Shown in pieces: positions 7,552 through 15,429 of a stretch of 19,237 bases of DNA. Each line of letters starts with the position of its first letter. Within the stretch, counting starts at the first letter, position 1. Made by a program: the position numbers and the translations under genes. The DNA is from Porticoccus sp047635255 (GTDB taxonomy: Bacteria > Pseudomonadota > Gammaproteobacteria > Pseudomonadales > Porticoccaceae), in assembly GCA_047635255.1 (NCBI GenBank), contig JBLIIR010000021.1:1-19237 (forward strand), written 5' to 3'. Below the pieces are notes generated by a model that was not told the origin of the DNA, ran no database searches, and saw only the letters and a program-made list of their open reading frames with translations.

Positions 7552-8376
7552 TTAAGAGTTAATTTTGGTTTTCGCTTCACCCCAAAGACTTTCCAGTGCT
7601 TCTGCGCTAGCCTCGGACATATCGTTGTCATTAGTTCTGAATTGGTCTTCGATATATTGAAATCTATGCTCAAACTTACAGGATGATTTGCGCATAGCTG
7701 TTTCTGCATCTACGCCTAGATGTCTGCAAAGATTCACCATTGTAAACATCATATCCCCGAGCTCTTCCTCTATTCCTTCTTGGTCAGCTTTAGCAGCAGC
7801 TTCTTTTAATTCTTGTATTTCCTCATGGATTTTACTGAAGACTCGGTCTGTGGAGGGCCAATCAAAGCCTTTACTTGCTGCTCTTTTCTGTATTTTTTGG
7901 GCGCGAATTAATGATGGAAGGCTGGTTGGTATATCAGATAAAACAGAATACTCGCCTTTATTTCTACGCTCTGCAGCCTTTAAAGACTCCCAATTTTTCT
8001 TTACGGATAGCTCATCATGAAAATTTATAGATTTGTCTCTCTTGCTTTCTAGGGTCCCATCTGGGAAAACATGAGGGTGCCTTAATATGAGCTTCTGTGT
8101 TACCGAGGAAACAACATCATTGAAGCTAAATAGAGATTTTTCATGTGCTAGCTGACTATAAAATATCACCTGAAAAAGCAAATCTCCCAGTTCTTCTTTT
8201 AGGTGAGAGAAGTCCTTGTTCTCTATGGCATCAATGACTTCATACACCTCTTCTATGGTGTGCGGGATGATCGTTTCGAACGACTGCTTTATATCCCAAG
8301 GGCAGCCGGAATCTGGGTCTCTTAGTCGCCCCATTAGATGCAGCAAGTCATTTATATATATATTTTTTCTAGACAT
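7552..8376 (-). CDS. mazG: Nucleoside triphosphate pyrophosphohydrolase MazG
   Basis: MazG hydrolyses (d)NTPs to the monophosphate and pyrophosphate; in E. coli it clears aberrant nucleotides and modulates starvation responses. It has 274 residues with the ATG at 8376 (MSRKNIYIND). The frame continues upstream to 8424 but lies inside cysM. It contains two tandem all-alpha MazG domains. The first has GCPWD (24-28), EEVYE (42-46) and EELGD (61-65). The second has FDWPS (171-175), EEIQE (185-189) and EEELGD (203-208). Both keep the EExxE...ExxD magnesium-binding pattern. The start codon lies within the last codons of cysM (8-bp overlap), which suggests cotranscription and translational coupling. 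A perfect 12-bp palindrome (7539-7550) directly follows the stop. Confidence 0.95.
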   Translation of the reverse strand: MSRKNIYINDLLHLMGRLRDPDSGCPWDIKQSFETIIPHTIEEVYEVIDAIENKDFSHLKEELGDLLFQVIFYSQLAHEKSLFSFNDVVSSVTQKLILRHPHVFPDGTLESKRDKSINFHDELSVKKNWESLKAAERRNKGEYSVLSDIPTSLPSLIRAQKIQKRAASKGFDWPSTDRVFSKIHEEIQELKEAAAKADQEGIEEELGDMMFTMVNLCRHLGVDAETAMRKSSCKFEHRFQYIEDQFRTNDNDMSEASAEALESLWGEAKTKINS

Positions 8377-9256
8377 AAACACCTGACGAGAGATAGCGAT
8401 CGCCTCTATCGCATATAATAGCAACTATTACTGCAGACCGGACGATCTTTGATAGCCTTAAGGCTGCAGCCACATTGCCACCAGAAGATACACCACAAAA
8501 AATGCCCTCTTGAGTTGCCATCAGTCTCATACAATTCTCAGCTTCCTGCTGACCCATATCCATAGTTTCATCGACACGGGATGAATCATAAATGCTAGGC
8601 AAATACTCTTTTGGCCAGCGCCTAATACCAGGAATGCTGGCACCCTCTTCTGGCTGTAGTCCTATAATCTGAATGTCCGGATTTTTTGACTTCAGATAAC
8701 GGGAGACGCCCATTATAGTGCCAGTAGTGCCCATAGAGCTGACAAAGTGGGTTATTTTTCCTCCAGTTTGCTCCCAGATTTCGGGGCCGGTATTCTCGAA
8801 ATGAGCTAAAGGGTTATCAGTATTGCCAAATTGGTCGAGAACTTTGCCTTTTCCGTTTGCCTCCATTGATTTTGCTAAATCTCTGGCTCCCTCCATACTT
8901 GCTTCTTTTGAAACCAATATTAGCTCTGCTCCATAAGCAAGCATCGCTGCTTTTCTCTCTTCAGTGTTGTTTTCTGGCATAATAAGCGTCATTTTATAGC
9001 CTTTGATAGCAGCTGCCATAGCAAGAGCAATACCAGTGTTTCCTGAAGTAGCCTCAATAAGGGTGTCACCTGGACTGATGTCGCCGCGAGCTTCTGCGTG
9101 TTGAATCATGCTAAGGGCCGACCTATCTTTGACAGACCCAGCAGGATTGTTCCCCTCAAGTTTCACAAGAATAGTATTAGGGGTTTTTCCATGGATTCGC
9201 TGCAGCTTAACCAGAGGTGTTTTACCTATGCATGACTCAATAGTTGGATACGACAT
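8369..9256 (-). CDS. cysM: Cysteine synthase B (O-acetylserine sulfhydrylase)
   Basis: A cytoplasmic fold-type II PLP enzyme that makes cysteine from O-acetylserine and sulfide. CysM-type enzymes also accept thiosulfate. It has 295 residues. It begins YPTIESCIGKTPLVKLQR, and the PLP lysine is Lys43 in NPAGSVKDRSA (37-47). It has the substrate loop EATSGNTGIALAMAA, the phosphate-binding GTTGTIMG and the C-terminal GVSSGGN. The ending CDRGDRYLSSGVY is that of complete CysM proteins, so the 8-bp overlap with mazG is not a truncation. The sequence is closer to CysM than to CysK. GAGG lies about 11 bases before the ATG. In many gammaproteobacteria cysM is followed by rlmD and relA before mazG; those two are absent here. 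Confidence 0.93.
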   Translation of the reverse strand: MSYPTIESCIGKTPLVKLQRIHGKTPNTILVKLEGNNPAGSVKDRSALSMIQHAEARGDISPGDTLIEATSGNTGIALAMAAAIKGYKMTLIMPENNTEERKAAMLAYGAELILVSKEASMEGARDLAKSMEANGKGKVLDQFGNTDNPLAHFENTGPEIWEQTGGKITHFVSSMGTTGTIMGVSRYLKSKNPDIQIIGLQPEEGASIPGIRRWPKEYLPSIYDSSRVDETMDMGQQEAENCMRLMATQEGIFCGVSSGGNVAAALRLSKIVRSAVIVAIICDRGDRYLSSGVYV

Positions 9257-9383
9257 AAAGTTTTTAACCTCGATAAAATTGCTATCAAAAATGGCAGTAT
9301 TATTTTGCCTAATAAATTGTATCTTATACCCTCATCTATATTGCTACCTTATTTTGAAGACTTTGTGGGTGACGAAATGCAAT

Positions 9384-9405
9384 AGCACCTAACTGGTTGG
9401 GTGCT
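9384..9405 (-). terminator. Possible weak terminator at the acpS 3' end
   Basis: A 6-bp inverted repeat, AGCACC/GGTGCT, with an inner AAC/GTT pairing, overlaps the acpS stop codon. On the minus strand it is followed by ATTGCATTTCG, which is only loosely T-rich. It could end the lepA-to-acpS unit before cysM. Weak evidence. Confidence 0.35.
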
Positions 9406-9784
9406 CAGAAGACCCAGAAAGCACTACAAAAGCTACAGCATGGCTAACTTCATCTGACAGACTGACAAAGGATTGTGTTGCACCCAGCAACTCCATTCTT
9501 GCTTTAGCTGCACCTGATAATAATAAAATTGGAGCCCCTAAACTATTGTTCTTTATTTCAATGTCTTGCCAAGAAATTAAGCCAATACCTGTTCCCAAAG
9601 CTTTACTCGCGGCCTCTTTCGCTGCAAAACGCTTAGCTAAATAGCTGATTGACTCTTGTTTTTCTTGAAAAATGCTGACTTCAGCAGGACACAGAATTTT
9701 CTCTGCAAATCGATTTTCATGGCGATCATAGACCTCTTTTATTCTTGATATTTTTACTATATCCGTACCTATGCCAACAATCAT
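9389..9784 (-). CDS. acpS: Holo-[acyl-carrier-protein] synthase
   Basis: AcpS transfers 4'-phosphopantetheine from CoA to the serine of acyl carrier protein, activating it for fatty acid synthesis. It has 131 residues, and the family is usually about 120-130. Asp8 in GIGTDIV (4-10) and Glu57 in RFAAKEAASKALG (52-64) are the magnesium ligands. Its ATG overlaps the recO stop by one base (TAATG), so the two are translationally coupled. In E. coli and many relatives pdxJ sits between recO and acpS; here it is missing. Confidence 0.95.
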   Translation of the reverse strand: MIVGIGTDIVKISRIKEVYDRHENRFAEKILCPAEVSIFQEKQESISYLAKRFAAKEAASKALGTGIGLISWQDIEIKNNSLGAPILLLSGAAKARMELLGATQSFVSLSDEVSHAVAFVVLSGSSEHPTS

Positions 9785-10506
9785 TAGTCAATCAACTCCG
9801 TATTAGTTGTTTTTAACTTACTAAATAAATTACGGCTTAGTAGCGGTTTTTCTCCAATATGAGCTTCTAGGGCTAGACGCATCAATCGTTTCGCGGTCAA
9901 TGGGATTGCATTAAAGTCATGATCCTTGAATGCCAGAAGCTCCTCCCCTTTAAATAAGTTAGCAGATGTGCCTTTGGTGTAAGCACTCTCTTTTGATAAA
10001 AACCCAATATTTGGTTCAAACCAATATTCTTTTTCAGGACTAATTTTCTCACCAGTTTGAGCATCAGCATCTAAAGTTAGCGCATAACCCAGCTCTTCAA
10101 GAAGACTGAATTCAAAAGTACGCAAACTGTGCTCTATTGGCTCATTGCCCGCTAGCTGAGTTAATACATGGGCATAGTTATCATAAATCTCTTCATGTGG
10201 ATCATTTTCAGCTAATAAACGTATTAGTATTTCATTTAAATAAAATCCGCAGAAGAGGCAATCGCCTTTTAGTGCAAGAGGACTCGATGATTGCTCTATG
10301 TGAGTTAAAGTTTTAAGTTCAGTTTTACCTGTCCAGCCAATCAAGAGCTGGGTATAAGGATTTAGCCTTTTTGTCCCTATTTTTGCCCCTCTGGCACCTC
10401 TTGCTACAGCGCGAAAACGACCATAATTTCGTGTGAAAAAATCCACCAAGAGGCTCGTTTCTCTATAAGGGCGGGTATGAAGAACAAATGCTGGCTCAGG
10501 CTGCAT
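9784..10506 (-). CDS. recO: DNA repair protein RecO
   Basis: RecO works with RecR (and RecF) to load RecA onto SSB-coated single-stranded DNA during gap repair. From the ATG at 10506 it has 240 residues (E. coli 242). The N-terminal OB-fold region shows PAFVLHTRPYRETSLLVDFF, then FRAVARGARG and TELKTLTHIE. The helical middle has FYLNEILIRLL and FEFSLLEELGY. A TTG three codons upstream (10515) is possible, but neither start has a clear Shine-Dalgarno. It lies 24 bp after era in the same unit and overlaps acpS by one base. Confidence 0.92.
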   Translation of the reverse strand: MQPEPAFVLHTRPYRETSLLVDFFTRNYGRFRAVARGARGAKIGTKRLNPYTQLLIGWTGKTELKTLTHIEQSSSPLALKGDCLFCGFYLNEILIRLLAENDPHEEIYDNYAHVLTQLAGNEPIEHSLRTFEFSLLEELGYALTLDADAQTGEKISPEKEYWFEPNIGFLSKESAYTKGTSANLFKGEELLAFKDHDFNAIPLTAKRLMRLALEAHIGEKPLLSRNLFSKLKTTNTELID

Positions 10507-10530
10507 AGAAATCAATAGCTGTAATTGAAT

Positions 10531-11433
10531 TTAAAAATCATAACCAAGACTTTGAAGGGCTCTATCATCATCAGACCATCCTCGGCGAACTTTAACCCAT
10601 AAGGATAACATGACTTTATTTTCTAAAAGTCGTTCCATGTCAAGACGAGCGTCTTGACCTATCTTCTTCAAGCGAGAGCCTTTGTCTCCGATGATAATCT
10701 TTTTTTGCCCTTCTCTCTCAACCAATATTAATGCATTTATGTGAATAATTTTTCCTTCATGTTTAAAACTTTCGATTTCAATCGTCGCCTCATAAGGGAG
10801 TTCTGCTCCAAGTTGCCGTGTTATTTTTTCACGGATTAGCTCTGCTACGAGAAATCGTTCGCTTTTATCAGTGATTTGCTCATCTGGAAAATAGTGCATC
10901 CCTGCAGGAATAAATTTTTTTATTTCTACCTCGAGCTCTTTGAGTTGTTGTCCGTGTAGAGCTGAAATAGGAATTATTTGAGTATCAGGATATTGTTTAG
11001 CAAGGCTCTGGATGTGAGGAAATAAATCAGTCTTAGAGGGTAACCTATCAAGCTTGTTGATGACAATTATCACAGGAGAATCAGTCTTAAAAACCTCTTC
11101 TGCTACCTTCTGATCTGTCTCGTTCCATATATCTCGGTCAATAACAAAAATAATAACATCCACACCTTTTAGTGCGCTCTCAGCAGCCTGATTCATATAA
11201 CGGTTAAGTGCTTTTGTTTGATCAAAATGCAGACCTGGAGTGTCGACAAAAATAATTTGCGTATCACCTTCAGTTTTAATTCCTAGCAAGTTATGCCTTG
11301 TCGTCTGTGGTTTTCTTGAGGTTATGCTAAGCTTCTGGCCTAAGATATGATTAAGTAAGGTTGATTTCCCAACATTTGGTCTTCCAACAATAGCTGCATA
11401 GCCGCAGTACTGTTCAGTCTTGTCTTTGGTCAT
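10531..11433 (-). CDS. era: GTPase Era
   Basis: An essential GTPase that binds the 3' end of 16S rRNA and assists 30S maturation. It has 300 residues (E. coli 301). The G1 motif is GRPNVGKST (17-25), the G2 region threonines are in RKPQTTRHN (40-48), G3 is DTPGLH (64-69), G4 is NKLD (126-129) and G5 is the ISALHG segment near 157. A C-terminal KH domain follows, with IIGDKGSRLKKIG as the RNA-binding GxxG loop and the usual LQSLGYDF ending. Its ATG overlaps the rnc stop in an ATGA, the classic coupled rnc-era arrangement. Confidence 0.98.
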   Translation of the reverse strand: MTKDKTEQYCGYAAIVGRPNVGKSTLLNHILGQKLSITSRKPQTTRHNLLGIKTEGDTQIIFVDTPGLHFDQTKALNRYMNQAAESALKGVDVIIFVIDRDIWNETDQKVAEEVFKTDSPVIIVINKLDRLPSKTDLFPHIQSLAKQYPDTQIIPISALHGQQLKELEVEIKKFIPAGMHYFPDEQITDKSERFLVAELIREKITRQLGAELPYEATIEIESFKHEGKIIHINALILVEREGQKKIIIGDKGSRLKKIGQDARLDMERLLENKVMLSLWVKVRRGWSDDDRALQSLGYDF

Positions 11434-12101
11434 TTGAAAAGCCCTGTTAATGCTTTTGCAGCAGCTAGTTTTTCAGCGTCTCTTCTGGTGGCGCCCTGCC
11501 CTCTTGTGGGTTTCTTTAGGCCTTCAGCTTTACATTCAATGGTAAATTTTTGATTATGTGCTTCGCCGGATATTTCAATTATTTTATAGGAAGGCAAAGG
11601 CTTATTATGAGCCTGCATGAGTTCTTGAAGTTCTGTTTTGGAGTCTTTTCGACCGCTTACCTCTAAATTCTTTAGTCTAGAATCAAACCACTTAAGCACA
11701 CAGACACTGCAGGACTCCATTCCATCGTCAAGATAAATCGCACCAATGATGGCTTCAACGGAATTCGCCAGAATAGATGACCTAAAGCGGCCCCCGCTTT
11801 TCATTTCTCCTCCACCGAGAAGCAAGTGATCACCAATTTGAAGTTCATTCGCTACTTCTGCGAGGGTTTTGCCTTTAACCAAGTCCGCCCTGTATCTGCT
11901 AAGTTCACCTTCTTTGCTATTGGGTAAAAGCTGGTATATTGCATGACTAATGATAAAATTAAGGGCTGAATCACCCAAAAACTCTAATCGCTCGTTGTTG
12001 CTCGAACCAAGACTTCTATGGGTTAGAGCAAGATCTAATAAGGAGAGGTCTTTAAAGTCGTGACCAATGCGTTTTAAAAAGCGCACTTTTTCTATCATCA
12101 T
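11430..12101 (-). CDS. rnc: Ribonuclease III
   Basis: A double-strand-specific endoribonuclease that processes rRNA precursors and structured mRNAs. It has 223 residues. The catalytic domain holds NERLEFLGDSALN (36-48), with Glu37, Glu40 and Asp44 matching E. coli Glu38, Glu41 and Asp45. The second acidic block reads ILANSVEAIIGAIYLDDG (110-127). Glu116 matches E. coli Glu117, but Asn113 stands where E. coli has Asp114. A C-terminal double-stranded RNA-binding domain begins near SKTELQELMQ (154-163) and ends with GATRRDAEKLAAAKAL. The second Met (codon 2) is an alternative start. It is 16 bp from lepB and overlaps era by 4 bp. Confidence 0.97.
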   Translation of the reverse strand: MMIEKVRFLKRIGHDFKDLSLLDLALTHRSLGSSNNERLEFLGDSALNFIISHAIYQLLPNSKEGELSRYRADLVKGKTLAEVANELQIGDHLLLGGGEMKSGGRFRSSILANSVEAIIGAIYLDDGMESCSVCVLKWFDSRLKNLEVSGRKDSKTELQELMQAHNKPLPSYKIIEISGEAHNQKFTIECKAEGLKKPTRGQGATRRDAEKLAAAKALTGLFK

Positions 12102-12117
12102 TTTGAGTAATCAGCCA

Positions 12118-12867
12118 TCATTGTATTTTCCCGAATCTTAAGAAACTTGGCATGCTGTTAAGTGACTTCCAGTGCATCCAGGTTAGAAAAGCCTTACCGA
12201 CTATGTTCCCTTCTGGTACGGCCCCCCAAACTCGACTATCGCTACTGTTGTCTCTGTTGTCACCAATCATGAAATAATATCCCTGCGGCACTTCAGCTGA
12301 AAAGTTTTTTCCAAGCCTGCCCGCCAATTTTTTTCTTTGTATTGGGTGCAATACGCCGCTAAGATCTTCCTCTTCTACCACGTAGCTTGAATTTTCTGGC
12401 AACTCGAAATGCGGTGTATATGTCGCTATTTCTCCATTCACATGAACTGTATTATTTAAAATATGTATTTTGTCTCCAGGCAATCCAACTACACGCTTAA
12501 TGAAATATCGATCATCATGTGGAGGAATGAAAACCATAACATCACCTCTTTGTGGTGAGCCGACGTCAAAAAATTTAAATCCTAAAACGGGAAATCTTAA
12601 CCCATAGCTAAATTTGTTTACCAGAATGTAGTCGCCAATTTTTAATGTCGGAATCATAGACCCGGAAGGAATCTGAAATGGCTCAAAAATAAAAGATCGA
12701 AGAATAAAAACAAAAAGTAGCACCGGGAAAAAAGAACCAACCCATTTGATAAACGATGAAGTAATACTAGAGCCGCCTTGTTTAGGCAGCATTACTTTGT
12801 TTATCAGCAAGGCGCCTGCGCTTATTGTGACAAGCAGCAGGAGCACTAAGGGAAAATCAATATCCAT
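12118..12867 (-). CDS. lepB: Signal peptidase I
   Basis: An inner-membrane serine/lysine protease that removes signal peptides from exported preproteins. It has 249 residues, shorter than E. coli LepB (324) but normal for many relatives. It has two N-terminal membrane segments at about 5-22 and 44-62, then the S26 catalytic boxes: PFQIPSGSMIPTLKIGDY (63-80, nucleophile Ser70), RYFIKRVVGLPGD (120-132, general-base Lys124) and GDNRDNSSDSRVWG (202-215). GAGG five bases before the ATG lies in the end of lepA. The gap to lepA is 7 bp, the common lepA-lepB operon. Confidence 0.97.
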   Translation of the reverse strand: MDIDFPLVLLLLVTISAGALLINKVMLPKQGGSSITSSFIKWVGSFFPVLLFVFILRSFIFEPFQIPSGSMIPTLKIGDYILVNKFSYGLRFPVLGFKFFDVGSPQRGDVMVFIPPHDDRYFIKRVVGLPGDKIHILNNTVHVNGEIATYTPHFELPENSSYVVEEEDLSGVLHPIQRKKLAGRLGKNFSAEVPQGYYFMIGDNRDNSSDSRVWGAVPEGNIVGKAFLTWMHWKSLNSMPSFLRFGKIQ

Positions 12868-12874
12868 TCAAGCC

Positions 12875-14689
12875 TCAACTATCTGTTTTTAGTACAGCCA
12901 AGAAAGCCTCTTGGGGTATCTCAACATTACCCACGCGCTTCATTCTCTTTTTGCCTTCTTTTTGCTTTTGAAGTAATTTCTTCTTACGAGAAATATCTCC
13001 ACCATAGCATTTTGCAGTAACATTTTTGCGAAGGGCTTTAACTGTAGTTCTGGCAATAACATGGCCACCAATTGCCGCCTGAATAGCCACATCAAACATT
13101 TGCCTAGGGATCAATTCTTTCATTTTTTCTGTCAATTGACGACCAATTTTTTGTGAGTTAGTGCGGTGAAGAATCAGAGCTAGGGCATCAACTCTATCAT
13201 TATTGATTAAAACATCTAGTCGGACCAACGGTGCTGATTCAAATCTTGTAAAGCTATAGTCGAGAGATGCAAACCCCCGACTGACAGATTTCAATCTATC
13301 AAAGAAGTCCATAACAACTTCACTCATTGGTATTTCATAAGATAGGGATACCTGCCCGCCAATAAATTGTAAGTCTTTTTGTATGCCTCTCTTCTCCACG
13401 CAAAGATTGATGACGTTGCCCACATAATCCTTTGGCACTAGTATATTAGCCTCGCATAATGGTTCGCGCATTTCACTGACTTGGGCAGGATCTGGAAGAT
13501 CTGTTGGATTGGAAATATAAATAATATCTCCATTAGTTTGCAAAATTTCATAGACAACCGTTGGCGCTGTAGTGATTAGATTGAGGTCGTATTCTCGTTC
13601 AAGTCGCTCTTGGATAATCTCCATATGCAGTAAGCCAAGAAATCCGCAGCGAAATCCAAAGCCTAATGCGTCTGAATTTTCAGGCTCAAAAAAAAGTGAC
13701 GCGTCATTTAATGTGAGTTTTGCTAGAGCTCCCCTGAAGTCTTCAAAGTCATCTGAGCTGACAGGAAAAAGTCCGGCATAGACCTGGGGTTTTACTTTCT
13801 TAAAGCCCGGCAAAGAAGGCGTCTCCGGAGTACTTAGATGGGTAAAAGTGTCACCCACAGGTGCTCCAAGAATATCTTTAATCCCGGCAACCATAAAACC
13901 TACGCTGCCTGCGCTTAAAATACCTGTTTTTTTTCTTTTAGGTGTGAAAATACCCACAATATCTACAGTATGAGATTTCCCGATAGACTTAGTAATGATT
14001 CTGTCTTTGACTTTTAGTGTTCCTGCGGTGACCCTTACCAAAGAGACAACCCCTAGGTAAGGGTCAAACCATGAGTCAACAATCAAGGCTTGCAATGGTG
14101 CATTAATGTCCCCGACCGGGGGTGGCACCTTGAGAATAAGTTGTTCCAAGACATCCTCTATGCCCAGTCCCGTTTTAGCACTGCAGTGAACTGCCTCTTT
14201 GGCATCTATACCAATAATATTTTCAATTTCTTCGATGACGCGCTCTGGGTCTGCTTGCGGTAAATCCATTTTGTTTAAAACAGGGATCACCTCAAGTCCT
14301 TGGGTGACAGCTGTATAGCAATTTGCCACCGATTGCGCCTCTACGCCTTGCCCAGCATCCACAACCAGCAAAGCCCCTTCACAAGCGGCTAACGATCGAG
14401 AGACCTCATAAGAGAAATCTACATGCCCTGGCGTATCAATAAAGTTGAGCTGGTAGGTTGCTCCATCTTTGGCTTTATAGCTCAAGGTCACACTTTGAGC
14501 TTTGATCGTAATTCCTCTTTCTCGCTCAATATCCATTGAATCTAAAACTTGCGCAGACATTTCTCTAGACTCTAGGCCCCCGCAATGCTGAATAAAACGA
14601 TCAGCAATTGTAGATTTGCCGTGATCAATATGGGCAATAATAGAGAAATTTCGAATATGATTTAAGTCAGACACAGGGCTCTTTTTCAT
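12875..14689 (-). CDS. lepA: Elongation factor 4 (LepA)
   Basis: A ribosome-associated translational GTPase implicated in back-translocation and 30S assembly. It has 604 residues (E. coli 599). The G1 motif is AHIDHGKST (19-27), the switch I threonine is in RERGITIKAQ, G3 is DTPGH (85-89) and G4 is NKMD (139-142). The EF4-specific C-terminal domain shows the typical AIGGHVIARTTVKALRKNV stretch, followed by the lysine-rich CYGGDISRKKKLLQKQKEGKKRMK tail split over two conserved pieces. No Shine-Dalgarno is obvious before the ATG. A minus-strand TAGAAT 41-46 bp upstream (14730-14735) could be its -10 box, with a poor -35. It heads lepA-lepB-rnc-era-recO-acpS. Confidence 0.98.
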   Translation of the reverse strand: MKKSPVSDLNHIRNFSIIAHIDHGKSTIADRFIQHCGGLESREMSAQVLDSMDIERERGITIKAQSVTLSYKAKDGATYQLNFIDTPGHVDFSYEVSRSLAACEGALLVVDAGQGVEAQSVANCYTAVTQGLEVIPVLNKMDLPQADPERVIEEIENIIGIDAKEAVHCSAKTGLGIEDVLEQLILKVPPPVGDINAPLQALIVDSWFDPYLGVVSLVRVTAGTLKVKDRIITKSIGKSHTVDIVGIFTPKRKKTGILSAGSVGFMVAGIKDILGAPVGDTFTHLSTPETPSLPGFKKVKPQVYAGLFPVSSDDFEDFRGALAKLTLNDASLFFEPENSDALGFGFRCGFLGLLHMEIIQERLEREYDLNLITTAPTVVYEILQTNGDIIYISNPTDLPDPAQVSEMREPLCEANILVPKDYVGNVINLCVEKRGIQKDLQFIGGQVSLSYEIPMSEVVMDFFDRLKSVSRGFASLDYSFTRFESAPLVRLDVLINNDRVDALALILHRTNSQKIGRQLTEKMKELIPRQMFDVAIQAAIGGHVIARTTVKALRKNVTAKCYGGDISRKKKLLQKQKEGKKRMKRVGNVEIPQEAFLAVLKTDS

Positions 14690-14841
14690 TGTGGGCGGTA
14701 ATTTTTTAAGGAGAAATCTTTGGATGCGAATTCTAGCCTATTTGCTTTGTAGACGCTACGAAATGACTGAAATGAAGAGATCCTTGATGATCTTTTATGG
14801 GGGTTTTTTGTATTTGAGTTTTAATCTTTTAAGAAAAATGA

Positions 14842-14858
14842 AAAACTGCAAAGAGCAG
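14842..14858 (-). terminator. Possible weak terminator after rseC
   Basis: On the minus strand, CTGC-TCTTT-GCAG is followed at once by TTTTTCATTTTTC, 11 bp after the rseC stop. The U-tract is good, but the 4-bp stem is short, so termination may be partial. Confidence 0.35.
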
Positions 14859-14868
14859 GCCAAGTCGG

Positions 14869-15318
14869 CTATCCGGTAGGGGATGTCTGCTCTAATAGTA
14901 CTGGATGAATTTCATGATTATTGCGGTTGAAGTGCGAGTAGATTCTTACAATGAGCCCTCCGGCACACAAGGCAGTAATAGCGATCAAAGCAGTAATGAT
15001 ATCATTTGCTGAGAACCGACCAATAAACAATACCGCTAAGACCATTACCATTAAAGGCAAAAAATATGTCAATAAAGTTCCAGTTACGATTACTTTTTCT
15101 GGAATACCTATCACCACTTTGTCATGTATATGAACTTTCTTTAAATCAAATAAGCCTGGTAGAACTCTAATCGCAGTAGTTCTTCCAGTCGCTTTTGCAA
15201 TCAATCGTTGCCCGCAACCTTTTTCAGCCACGCATGTCTGGCATGTCGATTGCTGTATGGTTTCAACCCATAGCCCATTCTCTTGGATGGACACTACAGT
15301 CCCTGTTTCATGGATCAT
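14869..15318 (-). CDS. rseC: RseC/MucC family regulator of the sigma-E (or SoxR-reducing) system
   Basis: RseC/MucC is an inner-membrane protein encoded in the sigma-E operon. It has been linked to weak positive control of sigma-E and, with the Rsx complex, to SoxR reduction. It has 149 residues. An N-terminal cytoplasmic domain carries the family cysteine pattern C-x2-C-x5-C (Cys26, Cys29, Cys35, in CQTCVAEKGCG). Two membrane helices follow, at about 76-100 and 106-126, then a short polar tail. It lies 111 bp downstream of rseA, where rseB/mucB would normally be found; the gap holds a long inverted repeat. Only a weak Shine-Dalgarno (AGAG) precedes the ATG. Confidence 0.9.
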   Translation of the reverse strand: MIHETGTVVSIQENGLWVETIQQSTCQTCVAEKGCGQRLIAKATGRTTAIRVLPGLFDLKKVHIHDKVVIGIPEKVIVTGTLLTYFLPLMVMVLAVLFIGRFSANDIITALIAITALCAGGLIVRIYSHFNRNNHEIHPVLLEQTSPTG

Positions 15319-15342
15319 ATGATAGCTCTGGAATTTTTTTCA

Positions 15343-15399
15343 TATAAAACAATACTATACTATGGTTTAGCTTTTTATAAAGCGAAGTATTGTTTTATA
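15343..15399. repeat. Perfect 14-bp inverted repeat with a nested hairpin between rseA and rseC
   Basis: TATAAAACAATACT (15343-15356) and AGTATTGTTTTATA (15386-15399) are exact reverse complements separated by 29 bp. The spacer contains a second small hairpin, GCTTT-TTAT-AAAGC (15370-15383). With two mismatches the arms extend outward by about six more bases. Neither strand has the terminal T-run expected of an intrinsic terminator directly after the stem. It may be an RNA processing or stability structure, a protein-binding site or the remnant of a small inverted-repeat element; the sequence does not decide. Confidence 0.7.
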
Positions 15400-15429
15400 A
15401 AAAAGCATTTTTTGACAGAAAGAAAACTG

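Noticed and set aside
7225..7686. Plus-strand 153-codon frame over adk and mazG
   Set aside because: It is a shadow frame antisense to two firm genes, and its protein shows no recognisable motif.
7455..7709. Minus-strand 84-codon frame across the mazG 3' end and the adk upstream gap
   Set aside because: It overlaps mazG in another frame. It has no clear ribosome binding site and no recognisable features.
8377..8424. Upstream extension of mazG by 16 codons
   Set aside because: It overlaps cysM more deeply and adds residues with no MazG counterpart. The ATG at 8376 gives the normal N-terminus.
14785..14806. GATC-based hairpin in the lepA-rseC gap as a terminator
   Set aside because: The stem is short and needs wobble pairing, and no T-run follows on either strand.
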